64,000 nucleotides of DNA from Pseudoxanthomonas sp. PXM03 (GTDB lineage: Bacteria > Pseudomonadota > Gammaproteobacteria > Xanthomonadales > Xanthomonadaceae), in NCBI RefSeq assembly GCF_014852005.1, contig NZ_JACVAU010000001.1, positions 1,324,001 to 1,388,000 on the forward strand. The letters are read 5' to 3'. Below, one piece after another: positions 10,264 through 20,315 of this stretch (its first letter is position 1; the number at the start of each line of letters is the position of its first letter). The notes beneath the pieces were generated by a model, which saw only the letters and a list, made by a program, of their open reading frames with translations, did not search any database and had not been told where the DNA came from. Both the position numbers and the translations under genes were made by a program.

Positions 10264-10294
10264 ACAGGCGCCCTCGTGGCGCCTGTTCATTTTT
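10264..10294 (+). terminator. Terminator-like hairpin after clpX
   Basis: Nine-bp stem ACAGGCGCC/GGCGCCTGT, five-base loop, then TCATTTTT. Confidence 0.7.
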
Positions 10295-10341
10295 CGCGAG
10301 TCGATTCCAACCCACTGCTTTTGTTGCGGTTTCAGGCCCGC

Positions 10342-10380
10342 TATTGCATCCCGATGCCGATGGCCCCATAACGGCCCCAT
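10342..10380 (+). promoter_or_regulatory. Possible heat-shock (sigma32) promoter of lon
   Basis: CCCCATA (10364-10370) and CCCCAT (10375-10380) resemble the sigma32 -10 core CCCCATNT. A weak -35-like CTATTG stands 17 bp before the first. Lon is a classic heat-shock gene; the -35 match is poor. Confidence 0.3.
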
Positions 10381-10424
10381 TGGTGTTTCGACACCCCCGT
10401 ATTCCGCACTTCGCTGGAGCCCCC

Positions 10425-12881
10425 ATGCCCCGCCATCCCCAGACTGAAACCCTCGACCTGCCGGTCCTGCCGCTACGCGACGTGGTGGTGTTTCCGCACA
10501 TGGTCATCCCGCTGTTCGTCGGGCGCGACAAATCCATGCGTGCGCTGGAACAGGCGATGGAGGCCGACAAACGCATCATCCTGCTCGCGCAGAAGTCCGC
10601 GGAAACCGACGATCCCGCTGCCGCCGACCTGTACACGGTCGGCACCCTGGCACAGGTGCTGCAATTGCTGAAGCTGCCCGACGGCACGATCAAGGTGCTG
10701 GTCGAAGGCACGTCGCGCATCAGCGTCTCCAACGTGGACGAACGCGATGGCGCGCTGTACGGGCAAGGCGAGGAGATCGACTCCACCGACGGGCGTGAGC
10801 CGCGCGAGATCGAGGCGGTTGCGCGTTCGCTGATGGGCCTGTTCGAGCAGTACGTGAAGACCAACCGCAAGCTGCCGCCCGAACTGCTGCAGACGCTGGC
10901 AGGCATCGACGAACCCAGTCGGCTGGCCGATACCATCGCCGCGCACCTGGGCGTCCGCCTCAGCGACAAGCAGCGTTTGCTGGAGACGATTGAAGTCGGT
11001 GAACGGCTCGAGCTGCTGGTCGGTTTCGTCGACGGCGAGATCGACGTGCAGCAACTGGAGAAGCGCATCCGCGGTCGCGTGAAGTCGCAGATGGAGAAGA
11101 GCCAGCGCGAGTACTACCTCAACGAACAGATGAAGGCCATCCAGAAGGAACTGGGCGAGCTCGACGAAGCGCCCAACGAACTGGAGGACCTGGCGCGACG
11201 GATCGCCGAGGCGGGCATGCCCAAGCCGGTGGAGACCAAGGCGCGCAACGAGCTCAACAAGCTCAAGCAGATGTCGCCGATGTCGGCGGAAGCCGCCGTC
11301 GTGCGCAACTACCTGGACTGGGTGCTGGGCGTGCCGTGGAACAAGCGCACCAAGGTCCGCAAGGACCTGAAGGTCGCACAGGACACCTTGGACGCCGACC
11401 ACTACGGTCTGGAGAAGGTCAAGGAACGCATCCTCGAGTACCTCGCGGTGCAGTCGCGGGTGAAGAAGCTGCGCGGACCGATCCTGTGCCTCGTGGGGCC
11501 CCCGGGCGTGGGCAAGACCTCGCTTGGGCAGAGCATCGCGAAGGCGACGAACCGCAAGTTCGTCCGCATGTCGCTGGGTGGCGTGCGCGACGAGGCAGAG
11601 ATCCGTGGACATCGCCGCACCTACGTGGGTTCGATGCCGGGCCGCATCGTGCAGAACCTCAACAAGACCGGCAGCAAGAATCCGTTGTTCGTGCTGGACG
11701 AGATCGACAAGATGTCGATGGACTTCCGCGGCGATCCCTCGTCGGCCCTGCTGGAGGTGCTCGATCCCGAGCAGAACAACGCATTCAACGATCATTACCT
11801 GGAAGTGGATCTTGATCTGTCCGAGGTGATGTTCGTCGCCACCTCCAATTCGTTGAACATTCCGGGTCCCTTGCTGGACCGCATGGAAGTGATCCGCATC
11901 CCGGGATACACCGAGGATGAGAAGGTCAACATCGCGCAGCGCTACCTTGTTCCGAAGCAGCTAAAGGCCAACGGCCTGAAGGCGGACGAGCTGAAGATCG
12001 CCGAAAGCGCGATCCGCGACCTGGTCCGCTACTACACCCGCGAGTCGGGCGTGCGCAACCTGGAGCGCGAAGTCGCCAAGATCTGCCGCAAGGTAGTGAA
12101 GGAGATCGCACTGGGCGGCGCCAAGGCGCTGGCAAAGAAGAAGACGGCGAAGGCGGCCACCGTGCAGGTCGGCTCGAAGAACCTGGAGAAGTATTCCGGC
12201 GTGCGTCGCTACGATTTCGGGCGCGCGGAGGAGCAGAGCGAGGTCGGTCTGGTGACCGGTCTGGCGTGGACCGAAGTCGGTGGCGATCTGCTGCAGATCG
12301 AGGTTGCGCTGGTGCCCGGCAAGGGCGGCATGATGCTGACCGGCCAGCTGGGCGACGTGATGAAGGAGTCCGGTTCCGCCGCCTTGTCGGTGGTGCGCAG
12401 TCGTGCGGCCAGCCTGGGTGTGGATGCGGAATTCCTGCAGAAGCACGACGTGCACCTGCACGTGCCGGATGGCGCCACGCCGAAGGACGGACCCAGCGCC
12501 GGCATCGCGATGGCGACCGCGCTGGTGTCTGCGCTGACGAAGAATCCGGTTCGCGCCAACGTCGCCATGACCGGCGAGATCACGCTGCGGGGACGTGTCA
12601 CCGCGATCGGTGGGCTGAAGGAAAAGTTGCTCGCAGCCCTGCGTGGCGGCATCACCACCGTGATCATTCCTGACGAGAACAAGAAGGACCTCGCGGATAT
12701 CCCCGCCAACGTCACAGAGGGCATGAAGATCGTGCCGGTGAAGTGGATCGACGAAGTGCTGGACTTGGCGCTGGAACGTCCGCTGGCCCCGATACCCGCC
12801 GATGGTGGAGGCGAGCGCACGGTGCCGACGGCGGAGAAGGAAAGCGACAAAGGGTCGCAACAACCGGGCGTGAAGCATTGA
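10425..12881 (+). CDS. lon: ATP-dependent protease La (Lon)
   Basis: Homohexameric cytosolic AAA+ serine protease that removes misfolded and short-lived regulatory proteins. The 818-residue chain has the N-terminal substrate-binding domain beginning [13 protein letters not shown], an AAA+ module with Walker A GPPGVGKT and Walker [10 protein letters not shown], and a C-terminal protease domain with the Ser-Lys dyad in DGPSAGIAM and GGLKEK. The start at 10425 (MPRHP) follows GGAG and matches family length; an upstream in-frame ATG is rejected. It lies just upstream of hupB, as in many gammaproteobacteria. Confidence 0.98.
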   Translation: MPRHPQTETLDLPVLPLRDVVVFPHMVIPLFVGRDKSMRALEQAMEADKRIILLAQKSAETDDPAAADLYTVGTLAQVLQLLKLPDGTIKVLVEGTSRISVSNVDERDGALYGQGEEIDSTDGREPREIEAVARSLMGLFEQYVKTNRKLPPELLQTLAGIDEPSRLADTIAAHLGVRLSDKQRLLETIEVGERLELLVGFVDGEIDVQQLEKRIRGRVKSQMEKSQREYYLNEQMKAIQKELGELDEAPNELEDLARRIAEAGMPKPVETKARNELNKLKQMSPMSAEAAVVRNYLDWVLGVPWNKRTKVRKDLKVAQDTLDADHYGLEKVKERILEYLAVQSRVKKLRGPILCLVGPPGVGKTSLGQSIAKATNRKFVRMSLGGVRDEAEIRGHRRTYVGSMPGRIVQNLNKTGSKNPLFVLDEIDKMSMDFRGDPSSALLEVLDPEQNNAFNDHYLEVDLDLSEVMFVATSNSLNIPGPLLDRMEVIRIPGYTEDEKVNIAQRYLVPKQLKANGLKADELKIAESAIRDLVRYYTRESGVRNLEREVAKICRKVVKEIALGGAKALAKKKTAKAATVQVGSKNLEKYSGVRRYDFGRAEEQSEVGLVTGLAWTEVGGDLLQIEVALVPGKGGMMLTGQLGDVMKESGSAALSVVRSRAASLGVDAEFLQKHDVHLHVPDGATPKDGPSAGIAMATALVSALTKNPVRANVAMTGEITLRGRVTAIGGLKEKLLAALRGGITTVIIPDENKKDLADIPANVTEGMKIVPVKWIDEVLDLALERPLAPIPADGGGERTVPTAEKESDKGSQQPGVKH

Positions 12882-12942
12882 ACGATGTGACGGATGGCGG
12901 CTGGAATCGCCCCGAAACCCGCGTCATTGCTGGGTTTTCGGC

Positions 12943-12971
12943 TTGCGTGGCATTTTTTGCACTGGTATAAC
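12943..12971 (+). promoter_or_regulatory. Sigma70 promoter of hupB
   Basis: TTGCGT (12943-12948), 17-bp spacer, TATAAC (12966-12971). It is the best promoter match in the lon-hupB gap and implies a roughly 120-base leader. Confidence 0.6.
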
Positions 12972-13098
12972 GGCGTCACCCGCGCACACGGGGCGACGCC
13001 TCACTGTGCGTGGATATAACGACCGGTTCCCGTGAGGCGAGCGAGCCCAGAGGTCCCGGTTACTCATTCCGCGGTTGTGCCGCAAAGGGAGTTACTCA

Positions 13099-13371
13099 AT
13101 GAACAAAACCGAATTGATTGATGCCGTCGCCGACGAAGCCGAAGTGTCCAAGGCCGAAGCTGGCCGTGCGGTCGACGCCGTCATCTCCAGCATCACCAAG
13201 GCCCTCAAGAAGGGCGACACCGTGACGCTGGTCGGCTTCGGCACCTTCCAGGTCCGCAAGCGCGCAGCGCGCACGGGCCGCAACCCGAAGACCGGCGATA
13301 CCATCAAGATCAAGGCTTCCAAGAACCCGGCCTTCAAGGCTGGCAAAGCCCTGAAGGATGCCGTAAACTAA
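13099..13371 (+). CDS. hupB: DNA-binding protein HU-beta
   Basis: Histone-like nucleoid protein that bends DNA as a dimer. The 90-residue sequence starts [11 protein letters not shown] and contains [21 protein letters not shown], split here as [17 protein letters not shown] and KTG: the beta-ribbon arm with its DNA-intercalating proline. AAAGGGAG lies upstream of the ATG at 13099; eight upstream in-frame codons are not part of the family. It follows lon and precedes tRNA-Val with a short gap, so the tRNA may be read through from the hupB promoter. Confidence 0.97.
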   Translation: MNKTELIDAVADEAEVSKAEAGRAVDAVISSITKALKKGDTVTLVGFGTFQVRKRAARTGRNPKTGDTIKIKASKNPAFKAGKALKDAVN

Positions 13372-13409
13372 TCGACTCGCTGCCGATGGCAGGGTGCGTG
13401 ATGCACCTG

Positions 13410-13484
13410 GGGTGCTTAGCTCAGCGGTAGAGCGTCTCCCTTACACGGAGAGGGTCGGGGGTTCGAAACCCTCAGCACCCACCA
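13410..13484 (+). tRNA. tRNA-Val (TAC)
   Basis: Acceptor GGGTGCT/AGCACCC, encoded ACCA, anticodon loop CTTACAC giving TAC, T-arm GGTTCGAAACC. Confidence 0.97.
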
Positions 13485-13568
13485 CCTCGGGGCGATGCAA
13501 GGTTAAAAAATTTGCAGGACGGTCTAGCGGAAACCGCGTAAATCGTCTTACAATGTTTGTCTCAGCGC

Positions 13569-13645
13569 GGAGTGGTAGTTCAGTCGGTTAGAATGCTGGC
13601 CTGTCACGCCGGAGGTCGCGGGTTCGAGTCCCGTCCACTCCGCCA
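13569..13645 (+). tRNA. tRNA-Asp (GTC)
   Basis: Acceptor GGAGTGG/CCACTCC, discriminator G, encoded CCA, anticodon GTC in CCTGTCACG. A -10-like TACAAT (13549-13554) lies 14 bp upstream, so it probably has its own promoter. Confidence 0.97.
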
Positions 13646-13654
13646 TTACACCCG

Positions 13655-13678
13655 GAAAGCCCGCGAAAGCGGGCTTTC
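13655..13678 (+). terminator. Terminator after tRNA-Asp
   Basis: Ten-bp stem GAAAGCCCGC/GCGGGCTTTC closed by a GAAA tetraloop, then TGCTTTCTG. Confidence 0.85.
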
Positions 13679-13811
13679 TGCTTTCTGTACGTGTCACGCC
13701 GCAGTGTGGCCGGGAAGCTGCTCCCCGGCGGCGGGATCCGCCAGGTGGCGAGACGCCGTTGTCCCGGCACGCTAAACTTCGCGGCTGAAAGAATCCGAGC
13801 CCCGTGCACAC

Positions 13812-15788
13812 ATGCTGCAGAAACTCCGCGACAAAACTTCCGGCTGGGTCGCCAGCCTGATCCTGGGTCTGCTGATCATTCCGTTCGCCTTCGTCGGCGT
13901 GAACGAGTACATGACCGGTGGCACCGCCAGCGACGTTGCCCTGGTCGAAGCGCCGCCGACGTGGTGGGAGTCGGCACCCCAATGGTGGCCGGCTTCGATG
14001 CTGTGGCAGCGCGAGGAAGTCACCCAGGATGAATTCCGTGCCGCATTCGAGCAGGCGCGCCAACAGCAGCGACAGGCGCAGGGTGAGGCGTTCGATCCGC
14101 GCGAGTTCGAGAGTGTCGACAACAAGCGCAAGGTGCTCGAGCAACTGATCGACCAGAAGGTGCTGGCGCTGGCGTCCAAGCGCGCCGGTATCGTCGTGGG
14201 CGATGCAGCCGTGCAGAAGATGATCCTGAGCGAGCCCGCGTTCCAGATCGACGGCAAGTTCAGCCAGGAGCAGTACCAGATGCTGCTGTCGTCGCAGATA
14301 CCTGCGATCTCCCCGCTGAAGTTCCAGGAAGACCAGCGCGAACGGCTGCGCATGATGCTGGTGCCCCAGGCGATCAGCGATTCCGATTTCGTCACCGAGG
14401 GCGAACAGGAGCGCATGTGGAAGCTGCTGGGCGAAACGCGCGACATTGGCATTGCCCTGTTGCCGCCGGCCGCGGAGGACGCCACGCCCGTCAGCGATGC
14501 GGATATCAAGGCCTGGTACGACGGGCACAAGGACGACTTCAAGCAGCCGGAGCAGGTCTCGCTGGAGTATCTGGAAATCAATGGTGCCGCGCTGCCGGTC
14601 ACCGCCACCGCCGACGAGGCTGCGTTGCGCAAGCGCTACGACGCCGAGAAGTCGCGTTTCGTTTCGCCCGAGCAGCGCGTGGTCGCCCACATCCTGATCG
14701 CGGCTGACGCGAACGCCGATGCCGCCACGCAGAAGAAGGCGGAAGAAAAAGCCGCTGCGCTGGCCAAGCAGGCGCGTGAGGGCGCCGACTTCGCGGCACT
14801 GGCGCGCGCCAATTCGGAAGACCCGGGCTCGAAGGACATGGGGGGCGAGCTGCCGCCGTTCGCGAAAGACGGCTCGATGGTGAAACCCTTCGAGGACGCC
14901 GCGTTCGCCATGCAGGCCGGTGAGATCCGTGGGCCGGTGAAGAGCGACTTCGGTTACCACGTGCTGCAGTTGAAGCAGGTCACGGGCGGTACCGGCCGCA
15001 GCTTCGAGGAGGTGCGCGAGGAACTGGCGGCGGAAGAAGCCAGCGGCGAGCGCGATCGCGCGTTCAACGACCTGGCGGGCCGCGTGGTCAATGAAACCCT
15101 GAAGAATCCGACCGCGCTCGCCCCGGCGGCGCAGGCGACAGGGCTGCCGCTGCAGAAAGTCGGCCCGTTCTCCCGCACCGATCCCCTGGGCATCGCGACC
15201 GTACCGGCTGTGTTGCGTGCCGCCTTCTCGGACACGCTGGTCCAGGACGGCACCATCAGCGATCCGATCGAGATCGCGCCCAACCACAGCGTTGTCATCC
15301 GGGTCGCCCAGCACACGCCCGAACAGGCGTTGCCGATGGACAAGGCGCGCGACGCCGTCGTGCTCGCCATCCGTGCCGACCGCCGCGAGAAGGCGGCCCA
15401 GGCGGCTGCGGACGCGCTGGTCGCACGCGTGCAGAAGGGTGAGTCGCTCGCGACGATCGCTGCGGCCGATGGCCTGCGCTACAACGAGCTGCCCGGCCTG
15501 CGTCGGGGCATGCCGATGCCGACGGCCGAGGCGAACGAAGCGATCTTCGCGGCGGCGCGCCCGGCGGAAGGCAAGGCGACGGCTGGCAAGGTGGCGCTGG
15601 GTGATGGCGCTTACGCCATCTTCACCGTCAACAAGGTGACGGAGGGTGCGATTGCCGACATGCCGCCCGAAGAGCGCGCGACGATGCAGCAGCAGATGAC
15701 GCAGTTGAACGGCGGCGTAGCGACACAGGCGTACGTCGATGCACTGCGCAAGCGTTTCAAGGTCGAAGTGTTCGAAGACCGGCTCTGA
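13812..15788 (+). CDS. ppiD: PpiD-type periplasmic folding factor with parvulin domain
   Basis: Membrane-anchored chaperone that meets proteins leaving the Sec translocon. The 658-residue protein has one N-terminal transmembrane segment (about residues 13-31) preceded by positive charge, a SurA-N-like helical chaperone domain, and a parvulin module beginning near VVAHILIAAD and including NSEDPGSKDMGGELPPF and SDFGYHVLQL. The rest is periplasmic. A 17-residue insert after the TM segment rich in Trp (PPTWWESAPQWW) is unusual. The lon-hupB-ppiD order supports the call. Single gene with terminator. Confidence 0.95.
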   Translation: MLQKLRDKTSGWVASLILGLLIIPFAFVGVNEYMTGGTASDVALVEAPPTWWESAPQWWPASMLWQREEVTQDEFRAAFEQARQQQRQAQGEAFDPREFESVDNKRKVLEQLIDQKVLALASKRAGIVVGDAAVQKMILSEPAFQIDGKFSQEQYQMLLSSQIPAISPLKFQEDQRERLRMMLVPQAISDSDFVTEGEQERMWKLLGETRDIGIALLPPAAEDATPVSDADIKAWYDGHKDDFKQPEQVSLEYLEINGAALPVTATADEAALRKRYDAEKSRFVSPEQRVVAHILIAADANADAATQKKAEEKAAALAKQAREGADFAALARANSEDPGSKDMGGELPPFAKDGSMVKPFEDAAFAMQAGEIRGPVKSDFGYHVLQLKQVTGGTGRSFEEVREELAAEEASGERDRAFNDLAGRVVNETLKNPTALAPAAQATGLPLQKVGPFSRTDPLGIATVPAVLRAAFSDTLVQDGTISDPIEIAPNHSVVIRVAQHTPEQALPMDKARDAVVLAIRADRREKAAQAAADALVARVQKGESLATIAAADGLRYNELPGLRRGMPMPTAEANEAIFAAARPAEGKATAGKVALGDGAYAIFTVNKVTEGAIADMPPEERATMQQQMTQLNGGVATQAYVDALRKRFKVEVFEDRL

Positions 15789-15815
15789 GCCGGGCACCCC
15801 TCGCGACATGAAGAA

Positions 15816-15840
15816 TCCCGCCGAATGGCGGGAATTTTTT
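15816..15840 (+). terminator. Terminator of ppiD
   Basis: Seven-bp stem TCCCGCC/GGCGGGA with loop GAAT, followed by ATTTTTT. Confidence 0.9.
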
Positions 15841-15856
15841 CAGCCTGGCCCGCGCA

Positions 15857-17053
15857 TCAGGCCGGATCGTCGTCAAGCTTCAGCACCATGCCGGGGCGAA
15901 GGACGGCGTCCGCTTTCAGGCCATTCACGCGCAGCAGGTGCGCGGTGGAAATGCCGTAGCGGCGCGCGATGGTCCAGGCCGACTCGCCGCTTTTCACAAC
16001 GTGTGTGCGTGAAGGGGCGGGTTCGCTGCCAGGCATGTCCGCGCTGGCGACGGCGGGTGGGGCGGCAGGGGTGTCACTCGTGCCGGTTGCGCTGTCGTCG
16101 CCGGCGATGGCGGGCGCGAGCACTCGCAGGGGCTTCGTTCCGCGGCTGAAGCGGCCTGCAAGCGCAGGGTTGAGGCGTTTGAGAAGCGTGGCGGGTTGTT
16201 GCTGGTTGCGCGCCCAGGATTCCAGCGTGGCGTCCCCTGGCAGCGTGTGTGCCGCCAAACGCGGCACGGGGCGGTCCATCTGCCGCAGCCAGGCATCGCG
16301 GTCGTCCGCCTGCTGGAAGACGCAGGCCAGTGCGTGCAGCTTCTCCACGTAGGCGTACGTGATGCCGGAGAGCCCGGGCAATTCCGCCGGCCTTGCATTG
16401 CGTGCGTTCATGCCTGCGCGGCGCATGGATTGCAGCACGCGGTATTCCCCCGCATTGTAGGCCATCACCGCCAGCCTCCAGTCGCCGCCGAACATGCCGT
16501 GCAATGTCTTGAGGTAGCGGATGGCTGCCTGCGTGGAGTCCACCGGCGACAACCGTCCGTCGTAGCCCTCGCGCATGGGAACGCCGTGGTTGCGGGCCGT
16601 GATGCCGATGAATTGCCACAGCCCTGCCGGGCCGCTGGGGTTGCGCGCACCGGGCTTGTAGCCACTTTCGACGAACGGGATGAGCGCGAACTCGGTGGGC
16701 AGGTTGGCATCGCGCAGGGCATCGACCACGTAGCCGAACAGCGGCAGCAGGTCTTCCTGTGCGCTTGCGAGCTGGCCTGGCGCATGGCTGAAGTGCTTTT
16801 TCCAGCGACCGTTCGTTGCCTGGCTGTCGCACTCCGGATCGGCGAGCCCGTCACGGAAGCGCTGGTAGATGTCCAGGCCGCTGCGCTGGTGCGTGGCGGG
16901 CAGGCTCGCGGGAGCAAGCGGATCGACCGCCGGCGCTTCTGGCAGCGGCGCCTGCGTTTCGATGGAGGGCGGATCGGCAGCCATCACGGGGTGGGCGATG
17001 ATGGCCAGGCCGGCGGCGAGGATCGTCCGGTGCATTCGGTTGCGTCTGCTCAT
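15857..17053 (-). CDS. mltD: MltD-like lytic transglycosylase with C-terminal LysM
   Basis: Cleaves peptidoglycan glycan strands to 1,6-anhydromuropeptides in the periplasm. The 398-residue product has a signal peptide, an SLT domain with catalytic Glu in PFVESGYKPGA followed by PAGLWQFI and MAYNAGEYR, and one C-terminal LysM repeat starting HVVKSGESAWTIARRYGI. E. coli MltD has two LysM repeats; one is visible here. The ATG at 17053 overlaps the gloB stop as ATGA, so the pair is translationally coupled, the same gloB-mltD neighbourhood as in E. coli; a start seven codons upstream is also possible. Confidence 0.92.
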   Translation of the reverse strand: MSRRNRMHRTILAAGLAIIAHPVMAADPPSIETQAPLPEAPAVDPLAPASLPATHQRSGLDIYQRFRDGLADPECDSQATNGRWKKHFSHAPGQLASAQEDLLPLFGYVVDALRDANLPTEFALIPFVESGYKPGARNPSGPAGLWQFIGITARNHGVPMREGYDGRLSPVDSTQAAIRYLKTLHGMFGGDWRLAVMAYNAGEYRVLQSMRRAGMNARNARPAELPGLSGITYAYVEKLHALACVFQQADDRDAWLRQMDRPVPRLAAHTLPGDATLESWARNQQQPATLLKRLNPALAGRFSRGTKPLRVLAPAIAGDDSATGTSDTPAAPPAVASADMPGSEPAPSRTHVVKSGESAWTIARRYGISTAHLLRVNGLKADAVLRPGMVLKLDDDPA

Positions 17054-17829
17054 GCGCGAAAATCGTTCTTCCATTGCCTCAGTGTCGCGAACGTTTCCAC
17101 CCGGTCGGCAGGCGGCCTTCCCAGACGATGCGTGACCGCCTCGCGCACGGCTTCATCGTCCACGCGCAGGAAGGGATTGGTGGCCACCTCGCCCGCCAGC
17201 GAGGTGGGCAGGGTGGGGCGGCCGGCACGGCGCATGGCGCGGGCTTCCTGGATGCGCAGGCGCAGGGCGGGGTTGTGCGGATCCACGGTTTCGGCGAAAG
17301 CGGCGTTGGCCAGGGTGTACTCATGGCCGCAGCAGACCAGCGACGAGTCCGGCAAGGCGGCCAGGCGTTCCAGCGAAGCGAGCATCTGCGGCGGCGTACC
17401 TTCGAACAGTCGACCGCAGCCCAGGCTGAACAGGGTGTCCCCGCAGAACAGGTGGGGCGGGCCCTCGCTGCCTCCCCCGTGGAACGCGATATGGCTGCGG
17501 GTATGTCCGGGGACCGACAGCACCGACAGTCTCCAGCGCTTCACCTGGACGACGCTGCCGTCGCCCACGCGCTCCGTGGCATCGGGAATGCGTTCGTCTT
17601 CAGGCGCGAACACCGGCAGCGTCGGCCAGCGGTCCCGCAGGGCGGCGATGCCGCCGGCATGGTCGGGATGATGGTGGGTGACGAGGACCGCGGCAGGCCA
17701 CAAGCCGTTGCCGGTGGCCGCAAGGACAGGCGCCGCATCGCCGGGATCCACCACGAGCGCGTCACCCTCGTCGTCCACCAATGCCCAGATGTAGTTGTCT
17801 TCGAAGGCGGGCAGGGCGAGCAGGCGCAT
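17050..17829 (-). CDS. gloB: Hydroxyacylglutathione hydrolase (glyoxalase II)
   Basis: Metallo-beta-lactamase-fold enzyme that hydrolyses S-lactoylglutathione to lactate and glutathione, the second step of methylglyoxal detoxification. The 259-residue protein has the metal motif THHHPDHAGG, a later histidine in VPGHTRSHIAF, the bridging Asp in FCGDTLFSLGCGRLFEG and His in CGHEYTLAN, all specific for GloB. The start MRLLALPAFEDNYIW at 17829 matches family N-termini although the frame runs much further upstream. Divergent from the methyltransferase gene and coupled to the transglycosylase. Confidence 0.96.
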   Translation of the reverse strand: MRLLALPAFEDNYIWALVDDEGDALVVDPGDAAPVLAATGNGLWPAAVLVTHHHPDHAGGIAALRDRWPTLPVFAPEDERIPDATERVGDGSVVQVKRWRLSVLSVPGHTRSHIAFHGGGSEGPPHLFCGDTLFSLGCGRLFEGTPPQMLASLERLAALPDSSLVCCGHEYTLANAAFAETVDPHNPALRLRIQEARAMRRAGRPTLPTSLAGEVATNPFLRVDDEAVREAVTHRLGRPPADRVETFATLRQWKNDFRA

Positions 17830-17889
17830 CGGGGGACGGGCTCCGGGCAAGAACGGACGGCCGGGCGCGGCGTCCTCTACAATCCGAAC

Positions 17890-18546
17890 ATGCCTGCCTT
17901 CGCATTTACCCGTCAACCCGATGCCCTGGCGTGGTTCGGGACGGGCCGAGGCGGGCCGATACTTGCGTCGGAGCATGCCCGGGTAAGCCAGGCGCTCACC
18001 AGTCGCACCCCGCAGCCCTGGCTTTGGGTCTTGCCGGAGGGCACGGATCCCTCCGCCACGGCTCCCGCGACGCGCGGGCTGCGCCTGAGGGCAACCGCGG
18101 GCTCGCATCGTCTGTCAGGGCCTGTCCACTGCGGGTTGCCCTTGCCGCTGCCCACCGAGGCCGTGGGCGTGATCGTGCTGCAACACGCCCTGGACGCTGG
18201 CGATCCGCAGCCGCTGCTGCAGGAGTGCGCCCGGGTGCTGGAGCCCGGAGGACGCCTGTGGCTGTTCGTCCTCAATCCGTGGAGCCCTTATCGCCTGCGC
18301 TGGCGCGGCACCGGGTTGAAGTCGCGTGCGCTGGACCAGTGGCGCCTCCAGTTGGCGGCGGCGGGGCTGACGATGTCGCAGCATGTCCTGCACTACGGCC
18401 CGGTCTGGCGCGGCATGCCGGACGCTCCCGGCAACGGCCCTGCACCGTTGCGCGCCGCCCGCCTGCTGGAAGCGGAGAAGCGAGTGGCCGGCCTGATTCC
18501 CCCCGCGCCCGTGGCGCGCGCGTGGCGCACCGCGCCCGCAGCCTGA
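17890..18546 (+). CDS. Class I SAM-dependent methyltransferase-like protein
   Basis: A 218-residue protein with the late part of a Rossmann methyltransferase fold: VIVLQHALD (motif after the acidic loop) and [17 protein letters not shown], the usual post-motif strand. The N-terminal glycine-rich SAM loop is poorly kept, so catalysis is not certain. It sits between gloB and rnhA, as the YafS-like methyltransferase does in E. coli (gloB-yafS-rnhA-dnaQ), which supports that identity. TACAAT (17878-17883) ends seven bases before the ATG and there is no Shine-Dalgarno sequence, so a leaderless mRNA is plausible. Confidence 0.8.
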   Translation: MPAFAFTRQPDALAWFGTGRGGPILASEHARVSQALTSRTPQPWLWVLPEGTDPSATAPATRGLRLRATAGSHRLSGPVHCGLPLPLPTEAVGVIVLQHALDAGDPQPLLQECARVLEPGGRLWLFVLNPWSPYRLRWRGTGLKSRALDQWRLQLAAAGLTMSQHVLHYGPVWRGMPDAPGNGPAPLRAARLLEAEKRVAGLIPPAPVARAWRTAPAA

Positions 18547-18565
18547 TACCCGACCAAGAGGACAC

Positions 18566-19015
18566 ATGAAGCACGTCAGCATCCATACCGATGGCTCCTG
18601 CCTGGGCAACCCGGGCCCCGGCGGCTGGGCAGCGCTCCTGCGCTACGGCGAAAAGGAGCGGGAAGTGGTCGGCGGCGAGGCGCAGACCACCAACAACCGG
18701 ATGGAGCTGATGGCCGCCATCGCTGCGCTGGAAGTGCTGACGGAAGGCTGCGAGGTCACGCTGCACATCGATTCGCAATACGTCCGCCAGGGCATCACCG
18801 AATGGATGCCCGGCTGGGTGCGGCGCGGCTGGAAGACTGCGGGCGGCGATCCGGTGAAGAATCGTGACCTCTGGGAGCGCCTGCACGCGGCCACGGCTCG
18901 CCACAAGATCGACTGGAAGTGGGTCAAGGGCCATAACGGCGACCCCGACAACGAGCGCGTGGACGTGCTCGCGCGCAACGCGGCGGTGCGCTTTCGCAGC
19001 GGTGCCGTGGCGTGA
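18566..19015 (+). CDS. rnhA: Ribonuclease HI
   Basis: Removes RNA from RNA-DNA hybrids such as R-loops and primers. The 149-residue protein has all four catalytic acids: Asp in [11 protein letters not shown], Glu in NNRMELMA, Asp in HIDSQYV and Asp in [10 protein letters not shown], plus the basic handle region ([10 protein letters not shown]). GAGG precedes the ATG. Its stop overlaps the GTG start of the next gene, making a run with the GNAT gene and dnaQ. Confidence 0.97.
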   Translation: MKHVSIHTDGSCLGNPGPGGWAALLRYGEKEREVVGGEAQTTNNRMELMAAIAALEVLTEGCEVTLHIDSQYVRQGITEWMPGWVRRGWKTAGGDPVKNRDLWERLHAATARHKIDWKWVKGHNGDPDNERVDVLARNAAVRFRSGAVA

Positions 19016-19572
19016 CCGTGCCGCTCCTGCCAGGACAGGTTGTCGCCCAGACCGCCCGATTGCGCCTGTACGCGATGTCCGATGACGCGCACGCCGACGC
19101 GGCCCTGATGCTGGCACTGCTCAACGATGCCGCCTTCATCCGCAACATCGCGGACCGCGGCGTCCGCAGCTTGGAGCAGGCACGCGACTACCTGCGCAAT
19201 GGCGCGCTGCGCAGCTATGCGGAACACGGGTTCGGGATGTACGCCGTCCAGCGGAAGGACACCGGTGCGTTGATCGGGAACTGCGGGTTGGTGCGGCGCG
19301 AGGGCCTCGATGGCCCGGACCTGGGTTATGCATTGCTGCCCGACCATTGCGGCCGGGGCTACGCATGCGAGGCCGCGCTTGCGGTGATCGCCGATGCGAG
19401 GACCCGGCTCGGCATCACCCGGCTGCAGGCCATCGTCAATCCGGACAATGCGGCCTCCATCGGCCTGTTGCAGAAGCTGGGATTCGAATTCGAGAGAATG
19501 GTCGTCCTGCCGCACGTCGAGCATGCGCTCGATCTGTTCCACCTGAATGTACCTACGGAAGCCAACGCCTGA
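19012..19572 (+). CDS. GNAT-family N-acetyltransferase (RimJ/RimL-like)
   Basis: A 186-residue acetyltransferase with the layout of the RimJ/RimL group: an N-terminal strand [46 protein letters not shown] (the acetyl-CoA loop, written here as GRGYACEA) and a C-terminal [20 protein letters not shown]. The substrate, protein or small molecule, cannot be read. The GTG start overlaps the rnhA stop (GTGA) and its own stop overlaps the dnaQ start (TGATG), so it is inserted between rnhA and dnaQ, which are neighbours in other species. Confidence 0.88.
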   Translation: MTVPLLPGQVVAQTARLRLYAMSDDAHADAALMLALLNDAAFIRNIADRGVRSLEQARDYLRNGALRSYAEHGFGMYAVQRKDTGALIGNCGLVRREGLDGPDLGYALLPDHCGRGYACEAALAVIADARTRLGITRLQAIVNPDNAASIGLLQKLGFEFERMVVLPHVEHALDLFHLNVPTEANA

Positions 19573-20300
19573 TGCGCCAGATCATCCTCGATACCGAAAC
19601 CACCGGCCTGGAGTGGAGGAAAGGCAACCGGGTGGTTGAAATCGGCTGCGTCGAACTGCTTGAACGCAGACCCACCGGGCGCACGTACCATCAGTACATC
19701 AACCCGCAGCGCGAATTCGAGCAGGGAGCGGCGGAAGTCACCGGGCTCAGCCTGGAATTCCTGTCCGACAAACCGCTCTTCGCCGCCATCGCGGATGAAT
19801 TCCTGGCCTTCATCGACGGTGCGGAGCTGGTGATCCACAACGCCGCGTTCGACGTGGGCTTTCTGGATTACGAGCTGTCGCGGCTGGGTGAGCACTACGG
19901 CCGCCTGGCGGACCGCGTCACCGTGGAAGATTCTCTGCTGTTGGCGCGACAACGCTATCCCGGCCAGCGCAACTCGCTGGACGCGCTGTGCAAGCGGCTG
20001 GGCGTGGACAACACCCACCGGCAATTGCACGGCGCCTTGCTGGACGCCCAGCTGTTGTGCGACGTGTACCTGAACCTCACCGCCGGCCAGCGGGAAATCG
20101 GGTTCGGAGGAGCGGAAGACGCGGCGCCCGGGACAGCCGCGACCGTGGTGCATCGGTTCGATTCCGCCAATACCGGCGCCCGCCCGCGCGTCTCGCCCAC
20201 CGTGGACGAACTGGCCGCACACGAGGCGCGTCTGGCGACCCTGCGGAAGAAGGCGGGTGGGCGGTGCCTGTGGGACCCGCCCGCGTTCGAGGCCGTTTGA
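19572..20300 (+). CDS. dnaQ: DNA polymerase III epsilon subunit (3'-5' proofreading exonuclease)
   Basis: DEDDh exonuclease that proofreads for the replicative polymerase. The 242-residue chain has Exo I LDTETTG, Exo II HNAAFDVGFLDYEL and Exo III HGALLDAQLL with the catalytic histidine, then a linker and a C-terminal tail that binds the alpha subunit. Overlaps the GNAT gene by one base pair set (TGATG) and converges with the PP2C gene 15 bp away. Confidence 0.97.
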   Translation: MRQIILDTETTGLEWRKGNRVVEIGCVELLERRPTGRTYHQYINPQREFEQGAAEVTGLSLEFLSDKPLFAAIADEFLAFIDGAELVIHNAAFDVGFLDYELSRLGEHYGRLADRVTVEDSLLLARQRYPGQRNSLDALCKRLGVDNTHRQLHGALLDAQLLCDVYLNLTAGQREIGFGGAEDAAPGTAATVVHRFDSANTGARPRVSPTVDELAAHEARLATLRKKAGGRCLWDPPAFEAV

Positions 20301-20315
20301 GCGGCCCCTGATGCG

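Noticed and set aside
17074..17889. A 272-codon N-terminal extension of the methyltransferase gene
   Set aside because: It is antisense to gloB and has no protein-like content; the ATG at 17890 fits the domain start.
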